DNA of 64,000 bases from Pocillopora verrucosa (Eukaryota > Cnidaria > Anthozoa > Scleractinia > Pocilloporidae), in NCBI RefSeq assembly GCF_036669915.1, contig NC_089325.1:13163235-13227234 (forward strand), given 5' to 3'. Both the position numbers and the translations under genes were made by a program. How positions within the stretch are numbered: position 1 is the first letter of the stretch; the number at the start of each line of letters is the position of its first letter. The notes under the pieces were generated by a model, which saw only the letters and a program-made list of their open reading frames with translations, was not told the origin of the DNA and did not search any database. Shown one piece after another: positions 22,504 to 36,300 of the stretch.

Positions 22504-25500
22504 CTACGAGCGTCCCAAGGGTGGATGCGGTAAATAAGTATCCTCTCCCGGATAAGGTGGCGGAGGCTCTGTCGGATATGTGTAGGGAGGAGGAGGCTCC
22601 ATCGGGAACGTATAAGATGGGGTACGATAGCCCCTTGTGGAGGGTAGGTATAGGTTTATGTTTGCAGCTGGGTGAGGCCTTGATGCACGAATAAATTGGC
22701 GGCTCGAGTTGTGTCTTATTCTACATCTTAGAGCATGAAGAAATTGCCGCCTTGGGGTTGAACTTCTCCGACGTCTTATGATGCTGCAAGCCATACATAT
22801 CAGTAACAGAAACAGCGAAACTCCCCCAATGAAAAGGATGGTTAGAACATCTAAGGATAAAGAACAAAATGAAATTAGTAACAAGCCTTTTAGTTGCCTG
22901 CAGAGCAAGCGTCCTATCAGGGCGCGTTAACGTTACAAGGTCGAGATCGTTTATTCAATCGGTCATGTTAAATTTAGAGTTAGAGTGAAATACTCTTTGA
23001 TTGGTAGCCCCACCCCCTCCCCTCTCCTGCTTTTAGACCGTCGCCCACCCCCTTAGTACAAATTTCTTTCTCTACCCAGCCTTCCGCTGCTGTAAGAATT
23101 ATGAAAAAAGGCAGCTGCAATTTTCACCAAGAAAATACTGAGTACTCGATAGCCGAAATGACCCCTGATCTGCAAGCTAGCCTAAAATTGGAATCTCAGC
23201 CCCCTCCGTTACAACAGCTAGCATAACAGTTTGTCTGCGTAACATTTAAAAGCTAGGCACGTACTTTTAGTGGGTCTCGATGTGTTTGCTAAGCACTTTG
23301 AAGTGTCATGGATTCACACACACCCTTACCAAGATGTAGAGGTCTTAACACATATGACTAGTTGTCATAGCTTATTTCTGTGAATTTGAAGAGACCTTCA
23401 ATAACCAGCGAGAAGGTAAGGACTTCAGAAATCAGCGGTGTTTACAAACTAAGCAAAAATAACGACGACGACAACAACAACAACAACAACAACAACAGCA
23501 GCCATACAACAAGAAAACAGCAATACCACACAAGGAGGTTACATACATATCCTTTAGGAAGAAGTTGATGTCATTATTATTGTTGTTATTTTTATCTTTA
23601 TTGAGCTGATTTATAATGTTCGTTACAACAAAAAGTCATGCTGTGTGAAGTGTGGACTTACTTGCTTTGTGAACCTGTTCGAACTGAGCTTTAAAACCAC
23701 TGCAATTGCCATGATTATCTTCGTCAGATCGAAACTGAACCCTCAAGTAGCGGCTAGTGGAAGAAACGTCGCTTGGAAGCGATGCTCCACATAATTTCGT
23801 TTTCACTTCACTGGCGGAAGACCAGCCATCGTAAATTTGAACATAATCTTCATCACAGCTCGAAGACCATTCCACGTCGAAGGCAGTGAAACTAAGTTTA
23901 ACCAGCTTTCCATAAGGCACAGTTATGACCCAAGTACAATTAATACTTTTGGGATACTTCGATGGGTAAAAGGGACTCTCAAACGTTCCTGACGAGCCCT
24001 CTAGCTGTAGATTGTTGTTGTTGATGTTACCTGGGAAACACTTCGTTTTGTTTCTAGCAGCTAAGAAACATAAAAGGCAAAATAAGATATACGAGTTTCA
24101 TTAACTTCCTCATACGCCATAAAGTGTTCACTTGTAACAAGAAAATCCACACAAAGGAAAGCTGGCGCTGGAGGCTGAGAAAGATAGAATCAGTTTTCTT
24201 TAATTTGTAACTCGATGCATTCATTCCATTAAGCAAGCTCAAAAAAATTAAAATTGTAACGCTTCAGGGCTGGAACTAATCTTTTCAGTTTCTTTCCAAA
24301 AACACAAACTGACGATTACCCTGGCCACAGAGGATCAGTTGGATTCTACCATACTACGCATTAAATCACCACTGATTTCCCTTCACTTAAACTGCGTCGA
24401 CGTCTCCAGATCAACAACAGTCAAGGTTTATGGTGTTCCAGAATATTTGGTTGAACTTCTTTAATCAAAAAGAGTCTTCATGTAGTTGTTAGCCATAAAG
24501 TCCTCAACTCTTATCAGCTCCCTTTTAAGTAGCAATCTGCACAATGTTTTTTTCCTGTATCTCCGATCCAGTACAGATTATTGTATAACAATTGAGAAGC
24601 TGGCTGCATAACCATTATACACCGAATTTCAAGTTGTATAGGGAGTTTCACAATACATGCAATGCTCGACATTCCAAGGAAACATGCTTCCTTGCAATTG
24701 TACTTGCCTAAATCTATAGTAATTGGAGAATCATAGTTTATCCCTGGTCTCAACCTCATCTGTGAGGAATAGTCAATGCTCCATTTCTACCAAAGCTAAA
24801 ACGCACTTAAAGCTTTATTATGTTAAACACGGAGTTAATGATAACTTGAACCTTTCATCAAAGTCAGTTTATTCCAGTTTCTGTCACTGACTTTCATTCA
24901 GTTAGAGGTGGTTTAACTAAACATGTTTTTGTGGTGAGAATGGGGCACGAGACCGACACTTTATCGCTTCGTTTGATTAATTGTTATAAGAAACAAACGG
25001 TTTCCTTTGTTCTATCTGAACAACGCAAAAACATTTCTTGGAATCAACGCACAGCCCTGACAAAAATGCAAAAATGTTTCCCAACCGAATTGTAGCTCGG
25101 AAGAAAAACAAATTATGTAAATATGACCAAAAATAGTTATCAACATCAACAGAGCAATTAATGTTTCGCGCCGACATTCAATGGTTATACACTCGGCGCT
25201 TTTGTTATCAAAAACTGGAAGCTTCCATTCCAAATTATAAGATTAAAAGTGATGTTAACTTACCGTAATTTTCAGCACTTGAAAATCCAATCCAGGCCGC
25301 AAAAATCAGACCTGAATAAGTGGATGAGAATAGCATAAAAATGAAAGAAGAGATCAGAGTTTTTTTAAACTACGTCGTTATCAATCACTATCTGTAGCAT
25401 GCATCACTAGTTTGTGTTGTGGTTCAAATCTTAATGTTTCCTTTGTTCATAGCTAGTATGTTAATTAGTAAGGAAGGATCACGTTCGTCGCCTGTGATGT

Positions 25501-26396
25501 GCAAAAAGCACGAATCAACTCTCATGCCATAGATATTAAATATTAGTTTCAGTCAAATCAAAGCTAATTACCGAAAGAACCTCCTTGGCTACAAATAGTT
25601 TCCTTTCATCCACTCGTGACAAGACCTACAAGATTTTTCTCGAGGAGAGCCTCGAGTTTTAATTAATTGTACGTGATATGAACAGGTCGGGCCAGGAGGC
25701 AGATTAAAAACAACTACTTAAACATGCACATTTTCTTGTTGAGAGTTAGTCTTCAATTATCATTGGATCTAACCTGAAATGTAAAGCTAATGAAAGATAT
25801 ATTTACTGACATGGAAGGGCTCGTTGGAAGCTATGTTGTTACTCAACCGAAAATCAAATAATATCATAATAAATTCAGTGTGATCATTTCTTTACATTGT
25901 AGCTTTCACTACAATTGTTCAAAACATCTCTGGTGAATTAGATAAATTATTTGCGTTATCATTCGGTTAAATTAACTTCTACACGATCACGAAAAATACT
26001 GGAAAAAAAATTGCAACTGATAATATCCGCCCGAGGAAATAAGTTTCGCTTTTAGCTGAGATATTTCGTTCCATCACTACCTGGAATAATTTCCATGCAT
26101 CTCAAATGCATTGGAAACCTTAATCGCAAGCTATAATCAAGTTCAGTTAACTAGTAAACATTCCGTTCTTGGGAAAAATGTTAATAACTCAGTAGGCTTA
26201 ATTCTAATGCCAGTCATGTCAATCACGATTTCAAGCCTTTGAAATTTTTAACGGCGTTATTTACTTCTTCAGATACTTCGCATGGAAGAAAAAAATCGTA
26301 GATTATAATCCGCGTCACCGATATAAAGACTGATATCTATTAGTAGATATCAAGTTTGATTCATAGAAACTCACCCATTGATGTTAACGACTCCAT
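22504..26396 (-). CDS. Gene C: single-CUB transmembrane protein with two PPPPY motifs
   Basis: Exons 26375-26396 (MESLTSM), 25264-25311, 23662-24060 (CUB) and 22504-22850 (membrane span and tail), all phase 1; sum 816 nt, 271 residues. Signal peptide about 1-20, cleaved near GFSSA. The CUB domain (about 32-153) has the four expected cysteines (CFPG, INCTW, SSCDED, KLCG) and DEDYVQIYDG with the acidic residues used by calcium-binding CUB domains. The span ILFIGGVSLFLLLICMACSII is followed by RRRR, then a basic tail with EPPPPYTYP and EPPPPYPGED close to the C terminus. The tail links it to genes A and B, the CUB exon to D-F. It probably works as a surface receptor or adhesion protein; the ligand is unknown. 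Introns 24061-25263 and 25312-26374 hold nothing I recognise. Confidence 0.87.
23468..23503. repeat. (AAC)n microsatellite
   Basis: Run of acaacaacaacaac in the intron between the CUB exon and the membrane exon of gene C. Confidence 0.9.
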
Positions 26397-27341
26397 AATT
26401 TATGTTGTGCGATGAAAGAGTTAAACATGTCAAAGACTCTCGTAAAGTGTTACCAAAATTCACGTCACCTGCTAACGTCTTTTAAGGATGCGGTGGGTCA
26501 CATTCTTCATCGACCATTTCGCTGAAGTTTCAGAACGTAGCGACCAAGATACACAAAATGATTATACCCAAGTTGTTTTCTAAGCAATTTTTGCTTTCAT
26601 TATTGATTGGCACGATGGGAGAGAAAGATTTGGGCACTAGTTAATCACAGTCACGCTATTCAAGGGTCACAAAAGGCCTGAATCTTAATAAGTGCTCTTA
26701 AAATCCTTTCACTCCTAGAAGTGATTAACATGTAACTTCTCCCCATAAAATCCATAACGTGAATAGAGATCAGGTAGAGAGAATAATTAAACTTATCAGG
26801 TAGAAGTTTTTATCTTGATCTAACACCAAATTCTCGTAGCTTATTTATAAGGAAATGTTTAACAGCTAGAGGGGAAATGAACAATCAGATCTTAGAAGTT
26901 TAAGGGTTAAAAGAAAAAAAGAAGAGCAGAGGTGATTTCCGGCGTAATTTCTTTTAATTGCTCATTCATATACTTTAGTGGTTGCCATATTTTCAGTTTG
27001 AGAAAAAAAAAATTTATTTATTTTTTGATAGTTCAGGTTGTGTAATTTTCCAAACAAATGTTTAGTGTTAGACGAATTCGTGGACCGAGGTCACCTTGGA
27101 TGACCACAAACAACTCCCTGGCAGCGCGCAGCCGGGAACATAGTTTATAAGAGGCTAAATGAAAGGACGCACGGGATGGGGGAGGATTTCATCCAGCACT
27201 GTCCTTAATTTATAATAAAAGGCCTTCTATCGGGTAATTGCAACTTCTGCCTTTGTTGTTGTTGCCTTTGTTTGGCTTTTATAATGGTCTCTGATTACCA
27301 AACTTGCCCCTCGCAAAAGGACTGGCGGTGTTAATGCTGCC
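26397..27341. other. Intergenic region between genes C and D
   Basis: The section 26699-26910 is a diverged copy of the AACCCTTTAACTCCCA element family (closest to the copy at 34226). The remainder should include the gene C promoter and the gene D 3' UTR; no motif is clear. Confidence 0.5.
26699..26910. mobile_element. Diverged MITE-like element (CCCTTTAACTCC family)
   Basis: The ends aatcctttcactcct and gaagtttaagggttaa are decayed versions of the family's inverted termini. The interior (atcaggtagaag, cttgatctaacacca) matches the copy at 34226-34437. Confidence 0.65.
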
Positions 27342-30300
27342 TCAGTGATTTGATAACAAGTGAGCTGACTGTTCAGGATTCGTCGAGACCGGAGCATAAT
27401 CCACTCTTGGGGATGACTCATTGGCTCCAGACTGAGTAGGACGGGATGTACGAGACGTGGTCGATGCTGGTGCCATTGGAATTCTTTCTACCCCAGCTCC
27501 ACGTCGTTTGTTACTTCGTGTCCTCTTATACACCATAAAGCAAACCACTGCAATTACTATGACCATCAAAGAAGATAAAACTGCGACAACGATGGCCAAT
27601 GATTTGGGCTCTGAAAAGAAAACAAAAGAAATCAAAATTTCATCTTGGGGAGGTTAATTAGTCATTTGTAGATCACAAAGGAACAAACTGCCAAACTATA
27701 AGTTGGTGAATCCTCTCATTTTCCAGCAAGTGTCATTGTAGCTTGCAAGCAGGCTATCGTCATTAATGCATCGGTACGAGCGTTTCTTCGGCACGGGCGT
27801 TTCTTCGGCACGGGCGTTTCTTAGGCACGGGCGTTTCTTCGGCTCGAGCGTTTCTTCGACACGAACGCTTCTTCGGCAGGAGTGTTTCTTCGGCAGGAGC
27901 GTTACTTCAGCAAGAGCATTTCTTCGGTACGAACGTTTCTTGGGCACTGGCGTTTCTTCGCTCGCGAGAAAGTACGAAGCCTTGAGCAATGCGAGTTGGC
28001 GAGAGATGTGCGAGGGGTTCAGTACCCACTATTTATGCCATATCCCCGAAAAGTCCCGGCCGGGTATATGCGAAGTTATGGGGCATAAGTGAGCAAAAAG
28101 ATAAAAAGTCCCCCCCCCCCCTCCAAAAAAAGAAAAAACCCCTTTCATTAGCTCACGCTTGTAACGCTCCTAAAAGCGCAAGGACAACACTTTTAAGTCA
28201 TCTCATTTTGACTTTAGATTCTGAAAAACGCCTGCCGAAAATAGCTGCATGTACCTCGCAAATTACAACTTACTACTTATAGCTTTAAAAGAAGCCTTGA
28301 ATCCAGTACGTAATACATCAGGCTCAGAGTCGGAGTTGAATCTGACCAACATATGCCGACCAGTTGACTGAACTTCGCGTATGACAGAATCTCCACAGTA
28401 TTCTTCTAAAGTGCGGCTCTTGTTAGTCTCTCCATCAAAGATCTGCACAAAATCAGAGCACCCAATTGGACTCATATCAAATTTTTCAAAGCTGAGTTCT
28501 ACTCTCTTTCCCTCCGGTACGGTGATGAGCCAAACACAGACCAAATCCGTGGGGTAATACTTCAGAGGAGTTTGTAATGTCCCCTCTGTGCCAGTTAACT
28601 TCAGGTTTCCATTATCGGGATTCCCCAGCAAACAAACTTCTTTGGAACGAGAAGATGCAACAGGTTCAACTAGATTTAGTATAAGAAAGAAAATATGTTT
28701 GAGTGAAATCTGGAAAATGTGGACACCAAAAGGACAGGGGTTCACAAAAAGCGGCTACTCGGGAAATACAAATCAAAACGAACAAAGAGGAAAAAAAGAG
28801 AGCGAAAAAAAAAAGGGTCTTCATGGTATAAATGGCCTTATTATTGAAACAATCTTCTGCCGTCTCTGTTTCAAGAGCCACCCTCTTAGAAAGCAAAATT
28901 TAAAATAAAATAAATTATAAAAATGCGTGTGCCTGCTAATCTCCAACTCATCCCCCTAACCCTGCTTATCTCTAACTCATCCCTCTATTCCTTGCTAAAA
29001 TCCGACTCTACTCCCCCAGCCCAGCTAATCTCCGAATCATCCACCAACCCTGCTAATCCACGATTCATCCCTCTCCCCCTTGCTTATCGCTGACTTATCC
29101 CTCATGCCCTTGCTAATCTCCAACTTATCCCCCAGCCCTGCTTATCTCCGACTCTTCCCCCAACCCTGCTAATCTCCGACTCACCCCCCCAACACTGCTT
29201 GTCTCCGACTCATCCCCCCAACCCTGCTTATCCGCGACTAATTCCCCCCAACCCTGCTAATCCCGACTCACCCCCCCCCAACACTGCTTATCTCCGATTC
29301 ATCCCCCTAACCCTGCTTATCTCCGACTCATTCCCCAACCCTGCTAATCTCCGACTCTTTCCCTAACCCTGCTAATCTCTGACTCTTTCCCTAACCCTGT
29401 TAATCTCCTACTCATCCCTCTCCCCGTTGCTAATCTCCGACTCATCCCCCACCCTGCTAATTTCCGACTCACCTGGTTCATCCCGAGCTCTGAATGCAGC
29501 ACTAAATCCACCGGTTATCGTCATGATTTCACCCGATCTGAAACGAACCATCATGTATCGACCAGTCGAGCGAATTCGTTCTGGTATATCGTACCCACAC
29601 AATCTTCCTTTACTATCGCTAGAGCTGTCCTTCCCGTCAAGAGCTTCCACATAATCTGGTGTACATTTTGAGGAGGGACCCTTCGGTATACGAAACATCT
29701 GAAAGCTTAACTCGATTATGTTTCCTTCAGGCACAACGATAAGCCATGTACAACTTAAATGTGGATAATAACGTTCTGCCGGGCTTTGAAGGGTTCCATA
29801 AAAACCACTTAATTTTAAATTGTTGTTGTAAACGTTTCCAGGATAACAAAATTCCTCGGGATTTCCAGCTATGTAAAAGGAAAAATGAATAAATGAATAA
29901 ATAAATTTGTGAATAAATTAAAATGAAGATGAAAATGAAAATAATAAAAAAAGGAACTGAGTTATAGTTATACGTCATCCACCGCTTCAAGTGCGTCACC
30001 TTAAGGTGACATTTTTAAAATTGCTTCCGCGTTGTGAGAATAACGCTCGAGGTGTTATCTTTTCCCTAAAAATACCTATACAAAAATGAGTGTTTTCTCA
30101 AATTGTGAACACATTCTTCGAGAAATTTTTAAGTCTTTCGAAGTAATCCGGGATTTGTTTGGTTTTGCTTTGCCTAGTCATGTGATAGGTCCAGAAATCT
30201 TGCACCACTTTCTCAACAAATCTAATAAAAAATTAAAACCAAAGGCGACTTGGTCACACACGTTTTCCAACGCCTCAGAGTCTCGCAAAAAGAAAAAAAA

Positions 30301-33300
30301 AGGCTTTCGTTGAGTTTAATGAGCATGATCTACTCACATAACAGCACAACAGCTCTTACTGGTTTCGCGAAATCAGGTTTATGTTCCAATAACCGCTAAA
30401 ATAGTGAGGTAGAAAGGTAAAGTAGAAGTTGTATCCGTAGGAAGTGGCCCACCCAGCCTTAGCTTATCCTAGTTACCATAGCATGAAATGACTAGGAGTA
30501 TCACTACTACCCCCTGGATGGGATGCTAGTCCATCGCAAGGTTACCCCTACCCCGGCACCCCCTCCCCTTGCATTTTATAAGGCCTCCCTGACAATTCGC
30601 TGATACCCATTTACACTCCACATGGGTGGATAGGGGTACTGTAAGAGTACAGCGTCTTGCCCATGAACACAACTCATTGACACTGCCAGGTCTGGAAGTC
30701 AGACCACTCGAGTGGGAGTCCACCGTATTAACTGCGTCTCCCGAAATGGTGAGGTGCATTTACAGTGAGTTACTCCGGAATAATTACATACGCCTCTGAA
30801 GCTGAGTCCAAAGAAAAGCAAAGTATTGTAAATGAATAGATACTCACGAGGATCTAAAGCCTCGAACCGTGCTTTGAAACCTCTCCGTTTATAAAACCAA
30901 CTGTCAAAACCAGAATGAAACTTCACCCACATGTAACTTCCAGTGGAATAAACATCATAACGATAATTTACGTCAAAACGTCGTAGCTCAGGGCTTCGAG
31001 GTGATTTACCATCGCGTATCTGGAAGGCATCATCAGATTTTAAGCTAAAATATTCAAAGGTAAGCTTCACTCGTTTGCCAGCTGGAACAGAAATAAGCCA
31101 AATGCATGTCCAGTTTGTTGCGTAAAAAGCTGGATAATTAGGGGTAAAGAAGGTACCATTGAACCCCCTGAGGTGAATGACTTTATCACTTGATGAGCGA
31201 CAAATTGAAGCTGATTCCTCTGCAAATACAAGAAACAGCGAAACTCTTTGAAGCGATGTTAAAACTATCTCCTCTCAACTTTTAGCCAAAGTAAAAATTG
31301 CACCAAATTGTGACTGAAAGATATCAATTCAGTGGGAATACGCATACACAGTGCAACACTGGTACTTTCGAGTGGTTTATCCTAGAAGTTCCAACATGTC
31401 GCTTGTATTATCTTGGTGTTAACAGGAGCCTTAACGGAGTCAGTGAACAAAGAAAATAGAAGTGACATTTGGGAAATTCCCTACTATTTGCAAAAAAGAT
31501 TTGCATTGAGTACCCTGCATACAGTAAAATTTACAGTGTGTATGCACATTGTCATCGACTTGCTATCTTACAATCACAGTTCTATGCAATTCTTACAAAC
31601 TAAGCGATTTCGAATTTGGACGCAACCACACCTTACAAACCGTCCAAGCCCTCCCTTCCGCGCTTTTAGTAGGGGTTGAACCCCTAGAGGGTATGCTTCC
31701 TGATGTTAGAAATAGCTGCACTTTGACTATGGCTACAAGTTGGAATTGATCATCGCCTAGCGAAGAAGTAAACATAGGAACCTGTGAACTGAAACATCAC
31801 ATCTCATAACCCCACCCAATAATTTCCCTCGCGTGTGATTGGTCTAAACGCGTCATGTGGCCAACTAGACCCCGACTAAATCTGGGAATATCCAACGATA
31901 TTCCTCAATTTCAAATTAAATTAAGATGGGAATTTCGCATTGAAATAAAAGGTATTTCGGTCTTGTCGAATAAGCCTGCAGACATAACTTTTTCACGATA
32001 AGGTAACTTGCGTTTTCTTTAAACGGATCTTCCAAAGAAACTTCTCTAACGGTTCCACAATGCAAGTGCCCGAAAGATTGGACGCCATCTACTGCTATTA
32101 CTTACCTTTATTAACAGCTGAAAAACTTAACTTAAACCCCTTGCGATTTGTGTAACGATCTGTGCTGAACTCGACAAATATGTGTCGTCCAGTAGAATAA
32201 ATTAAATCAGGCGGAGTCGCGCCACAGTACGCGGTTCCAAGGATGTTCGAAGTGGTGTCATTTCCATCGTAAAATATAAGTTTATCCCGGCAGGAACTGT
32301 AAAAGTACATGTCTCCTGCCAGTTCGAAGGCCTGAAATGTTACCTTAACTATGAGTTCACTAGGTGCTTCAAGTATCCACTTACAATCTTCATTGCTGTC
32401 GTACGGCGAAGGGTAATTTGGACTCGTGAGTGTTCTGACGGAAGATTCGGAGACATAGAGTACCTTGGCATGATACGGACAAACTGAAAACGTAAAAAAA
32501 GAAGACAGATCACTTCAGAATTAAAGATCAAAATTTACAAGGCACGATGAAAGTTATTACAAATTCATTTATAAAAATCTATTTAAAAAAAATTGGCTAC
32601 ACTGCGCTTTAAAATTAGTGTTTAACCTCGGTTGTCTTATTAGCGTACGTATAACTCTCTTAAATTAGGCAATTCATTAACTTTTTGAACCTTAGAGTGA
32701 CTAAGCTAGCAAGAGCTAAACTGATAAGAGCAACTTTCTATTGGATTTGAAAGTAAAACAGGATTACTCTATTTTCGCTTTACTTCCCTTAGGGTTATGA
32801 TTGGTCTAAAAAACTCGCGCCAATCTCTCAACCAATCAGATGCAAAAGTAAAATCAAGCACGACTTGGTCGCACGCGCCTTCCCGCGCTTTAAGTAGGTT
32901 GTTTCCCATTGGCTCTTAAAGGTATTTTCCTTTCTTCTGATTGGTTATTGTGATTATTTTGGTTTCGGTTTTATCACTTTAAATCCAAAAGCACTCTATA
33001 AACGAACTTGCCTTCGCGGAAAGAGATTATCTCATCGAAAGTGGGCACGAACGATTCTTATGCACGAGTTGCGATACATCAAAAAAAAAAAAAAAAAAAA
33101 AACCAACGATTGAGCGCAGCGAAAAAGTGAGTTTTTTGATGCATCGCAATAAGCGAATAAAAATCGTTCAAGCGCTTCCCATGGTATGAAGTTTTTACTT
33201 CATACAAACCGAGATTTTTTTCACATTTCAATTCAAAGATTGAAAGCGAACTGCTGTTAAAATACACTGTTCGTCCAATCAGAGACGCGAACGATAGTGC

Positions 33301-36300
33301 TTCACAATGAAAATCTGAGTATGTATGAAATAAAGTATATTCTTGCATACTGTAAGTTTCCTCAGCTGTGAACGTGGCTGTAAATCCAAGGTGCCATGAC
33401 GTTTCATTGTCTGTTCTGAGTCGCACCACGATGTACCGGCCAGTTGAGTAAATATTCATTGGCGTTACAGAGCCACAGAATCTGCCTCTCCTCACACTAG
33501 AACTGCTATTCCCATCATAAACCTCCACAAAATCCCTTGGGCATCCCCACGGATGACGATCAGATTCAAGGTGAAATCCAGTAAATACTAGTTTTATAAT
33601 TTTGCCTTCTGGAACAGTTATAAGCCAGTCACAACTTGAATTCAGGAGCTGGCCCTCAGGACTTCGAAAACTTCCACTTAGGCCATTCAATCTCAGGTTG
33701 TTATTATTGGTGTTACCAGGAAAACAAACCTTTGTAGAGCTGTTGGCTGCAAACAGAATTTACACATGTTAAAGAAAAGAATTTCAAAACTGTATTTCCT
33801 AGGCTAGAATAAGCACTTGATTATGGGCCTTCAGCCTAATAAGAGCCCTCCCCCAAGACTATCATGTCAAACAATTACAATCCTCTTAAATGAACCCTCC
33901 TCCTCCTCCCTCACTTTATTAAATAGTAAGGGTTCAAGGAAAACCTGTTTCTATTGCCTCTTTATATAAGTCAGTAAAGGTTAATAGTTTCAAGTCCCCT
34001 TCCTTTCTAGATTAAGCGCCCTCCTTCCAATTCTAGATTAGGTGCACTCCTTCCAATTAGCACTCTCCTTTAAGCCGAAATTTAAAATAGGCAACTGGGC
34101 TCCTCTTAAAGGAAATGCAGTATTTACTCCATTTGTGGTATCTAAAATTGGTGACAAAAAATGATGACACATTGACCTTTCCAATCAATTAATACTTCAA
34201 TTTTATCTTGTTTGCCCTTTATAAATTAACCCTTTAACTCCCAGAAGTGATTCACATAAAACTTCTCCCTACAATATCCATACATTCTTCAGCAAACAGG
34301 TAATGAGAATATTCAAATTTATCAGGTAGAAGCTGCTGTCTTGATCTAGCACCAAGTTGTCATCACTAATTTAGAAAGAAATGTGTAGCAGCTACAAGGG
34401 AGAATTAACAATCAGATCTTGGGAGTTAAAGGGTTAAGCCATTCACTCTCTTTCCCCCTCCTCCCCCTCCCCCCCTTTGAACTTTTAGCTACATACAGGC
34501 ACCATTGAGGAGGGGTCTCATCAATGATTTTAGGTGTGGTAGAAACAGAAGAGTTATTCTACACATAAATAGAAATCTTTATGCACAATGTGTCAACTGA
34601 TTTTAATGCTGATTGTAGGTAGTTAAAAAAGATGCCTTGCACCTGCTGAGCTACACAAAATAAGGAAAACTATGGATGAACCCTCTCTTGAGGTGAGACC
34701 CAAAACATTTAATTTTTCACTTGTACTTCCTTAGTATATCAGTATGCAAACTTTCCATACTACACTCTATACATTTCCCAAGGTGCTGACAAGGAGAATT
34801 CGTTTAACAATCAAGAGCTTCTTTAGTTCATGATCATTTCCTTTATTCTCACAACCTACATGTGTGATTCTGGGATGATATCGTAAAGAAAAGAGAAAAG
34901 GTGCTAATCACTCGTAAGGCTCAACCCTTTAATTCCCAAGATCTTATAAGTAATTCTCCCTACTGTCTGCCATAAAATACTCATGATTTCAATTTGGAGA
35001 ATTTGGTATTGGATCAACTTGTAGTCCCCTAAACGAGTTTTCTTCTATTCTACTTGTCTGCTTGATTCTGCCACCCATGGGAATTAAAGGGTTAAAGGGT
35101 TATGCAAACCTTCCATTGCATACCACACAAACATGTTGCATCTCACCATCTTATAACATGCCTGAGAAAATAGATGTCAATGTAAAGATCATGTGGGAGA
35201 ACTTCATTTTGAAAGCAAATAAATTTGGATAAAGAAAAAGAATGATATTTTTATGTCTTGTCACAGGTGCGGGACAAATAACACCTTTCTTTATTTATTG
35301 ACTGAGCTTAACCCTTTAACTCCCAAGATCTCATCAGTAATTCTCCTTACTGTCTGCCATGTAGTTCTTGTGATGTTAGTTTGAAGAATTTGGTATTGGA
35401 TCAACTAATTATCCCCTAATTAATATTTTTCTTTATTCTCATCACTTGTCTGGTCAATATTGTACTGATATTGTAAGGAGAAATACTGTCTTGGTCACTC
35501 ATGGGAATTAAAGGGGTTAAAACTTACCATCTTTCTAATTCTTTTGAATTTGGATAGTTTACACAATTTTTCAAACTGTGTTATAACAGACATTACTGCT
35601 TTGTTTACATTTTCTACTCTGTAATATAAAATGTTTACATAAAATTAAGGTGGGAAATGCAGTGGTAGTATTTTTTGGGTGCTAAATCCAATTTTCATTC
35701 CCTATCAAGAGGCTCTGTTTGCCACCTTATAAGGATGTTATGTTGGGCTCTTGGTCCCTACAATTTACCAACAAAGCACTTCCTTCCCCTCAGAAGTTTT
35801 AAGGGATTACCACCAAACTTGTGGAGAGACGAAACTTGTGAGGCCAGTAATGGCTAATGTCATTCTGGGTCGAGAGGTCTGGGTTGGAGAACTGTGTGGG
35901 ACAATGCCTTGTGTTCTTAAGCAAACATATCACTCTCACAGTGCCTCAGTCCCCCTCCCAGGAGTACAAATAGGTAGCGGTGAAATATCAGAGAAGCCTG
36001 ACAAATTGTTGGGAGGGATAACTTGTGATGGACTGGCATCCCATCCAGGGTAGAGTAGTGATCATCTTAATCCCTTCACACTAAGGAAACTGCAACAATC
36101 TCCAGCAGTACAGCCTTTACCTTTTTATTCCAGGCTATGGTCATGATAATATGATAACTTACAATGGTTGAGCTGGACTAAATTACAGGTAGCCATTTCA
36201 TGTTATAGAAACAAGGATGAATCCTAGGAAAATCATTGGCACTGCCCTTGCTGTTAAATTTATGCATCATGTCATCATTATGGTTGGGTTATTTCATCTT

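Noticed and set aside
24514..24759. 81-codon minus-strand open frame inside an intron of gene C
   Set aside because: No family resemblance, and it ends in a stop with no donor; including it would break gene C.
27696..28092. Open frames on both strands with PKKR-type or FFGTGVSS-type repeats
   Set aside because: They arise from the 17-bp minisatellite, whose triple period is a multiple of three.
28932..29472. Regular repeats with a spaced look, checked as a CRISPR-like array
   Set aside because: Units are imperfect and contiguous with no unique spacers, and the genome is eukaryotic; it is a minisatellite.
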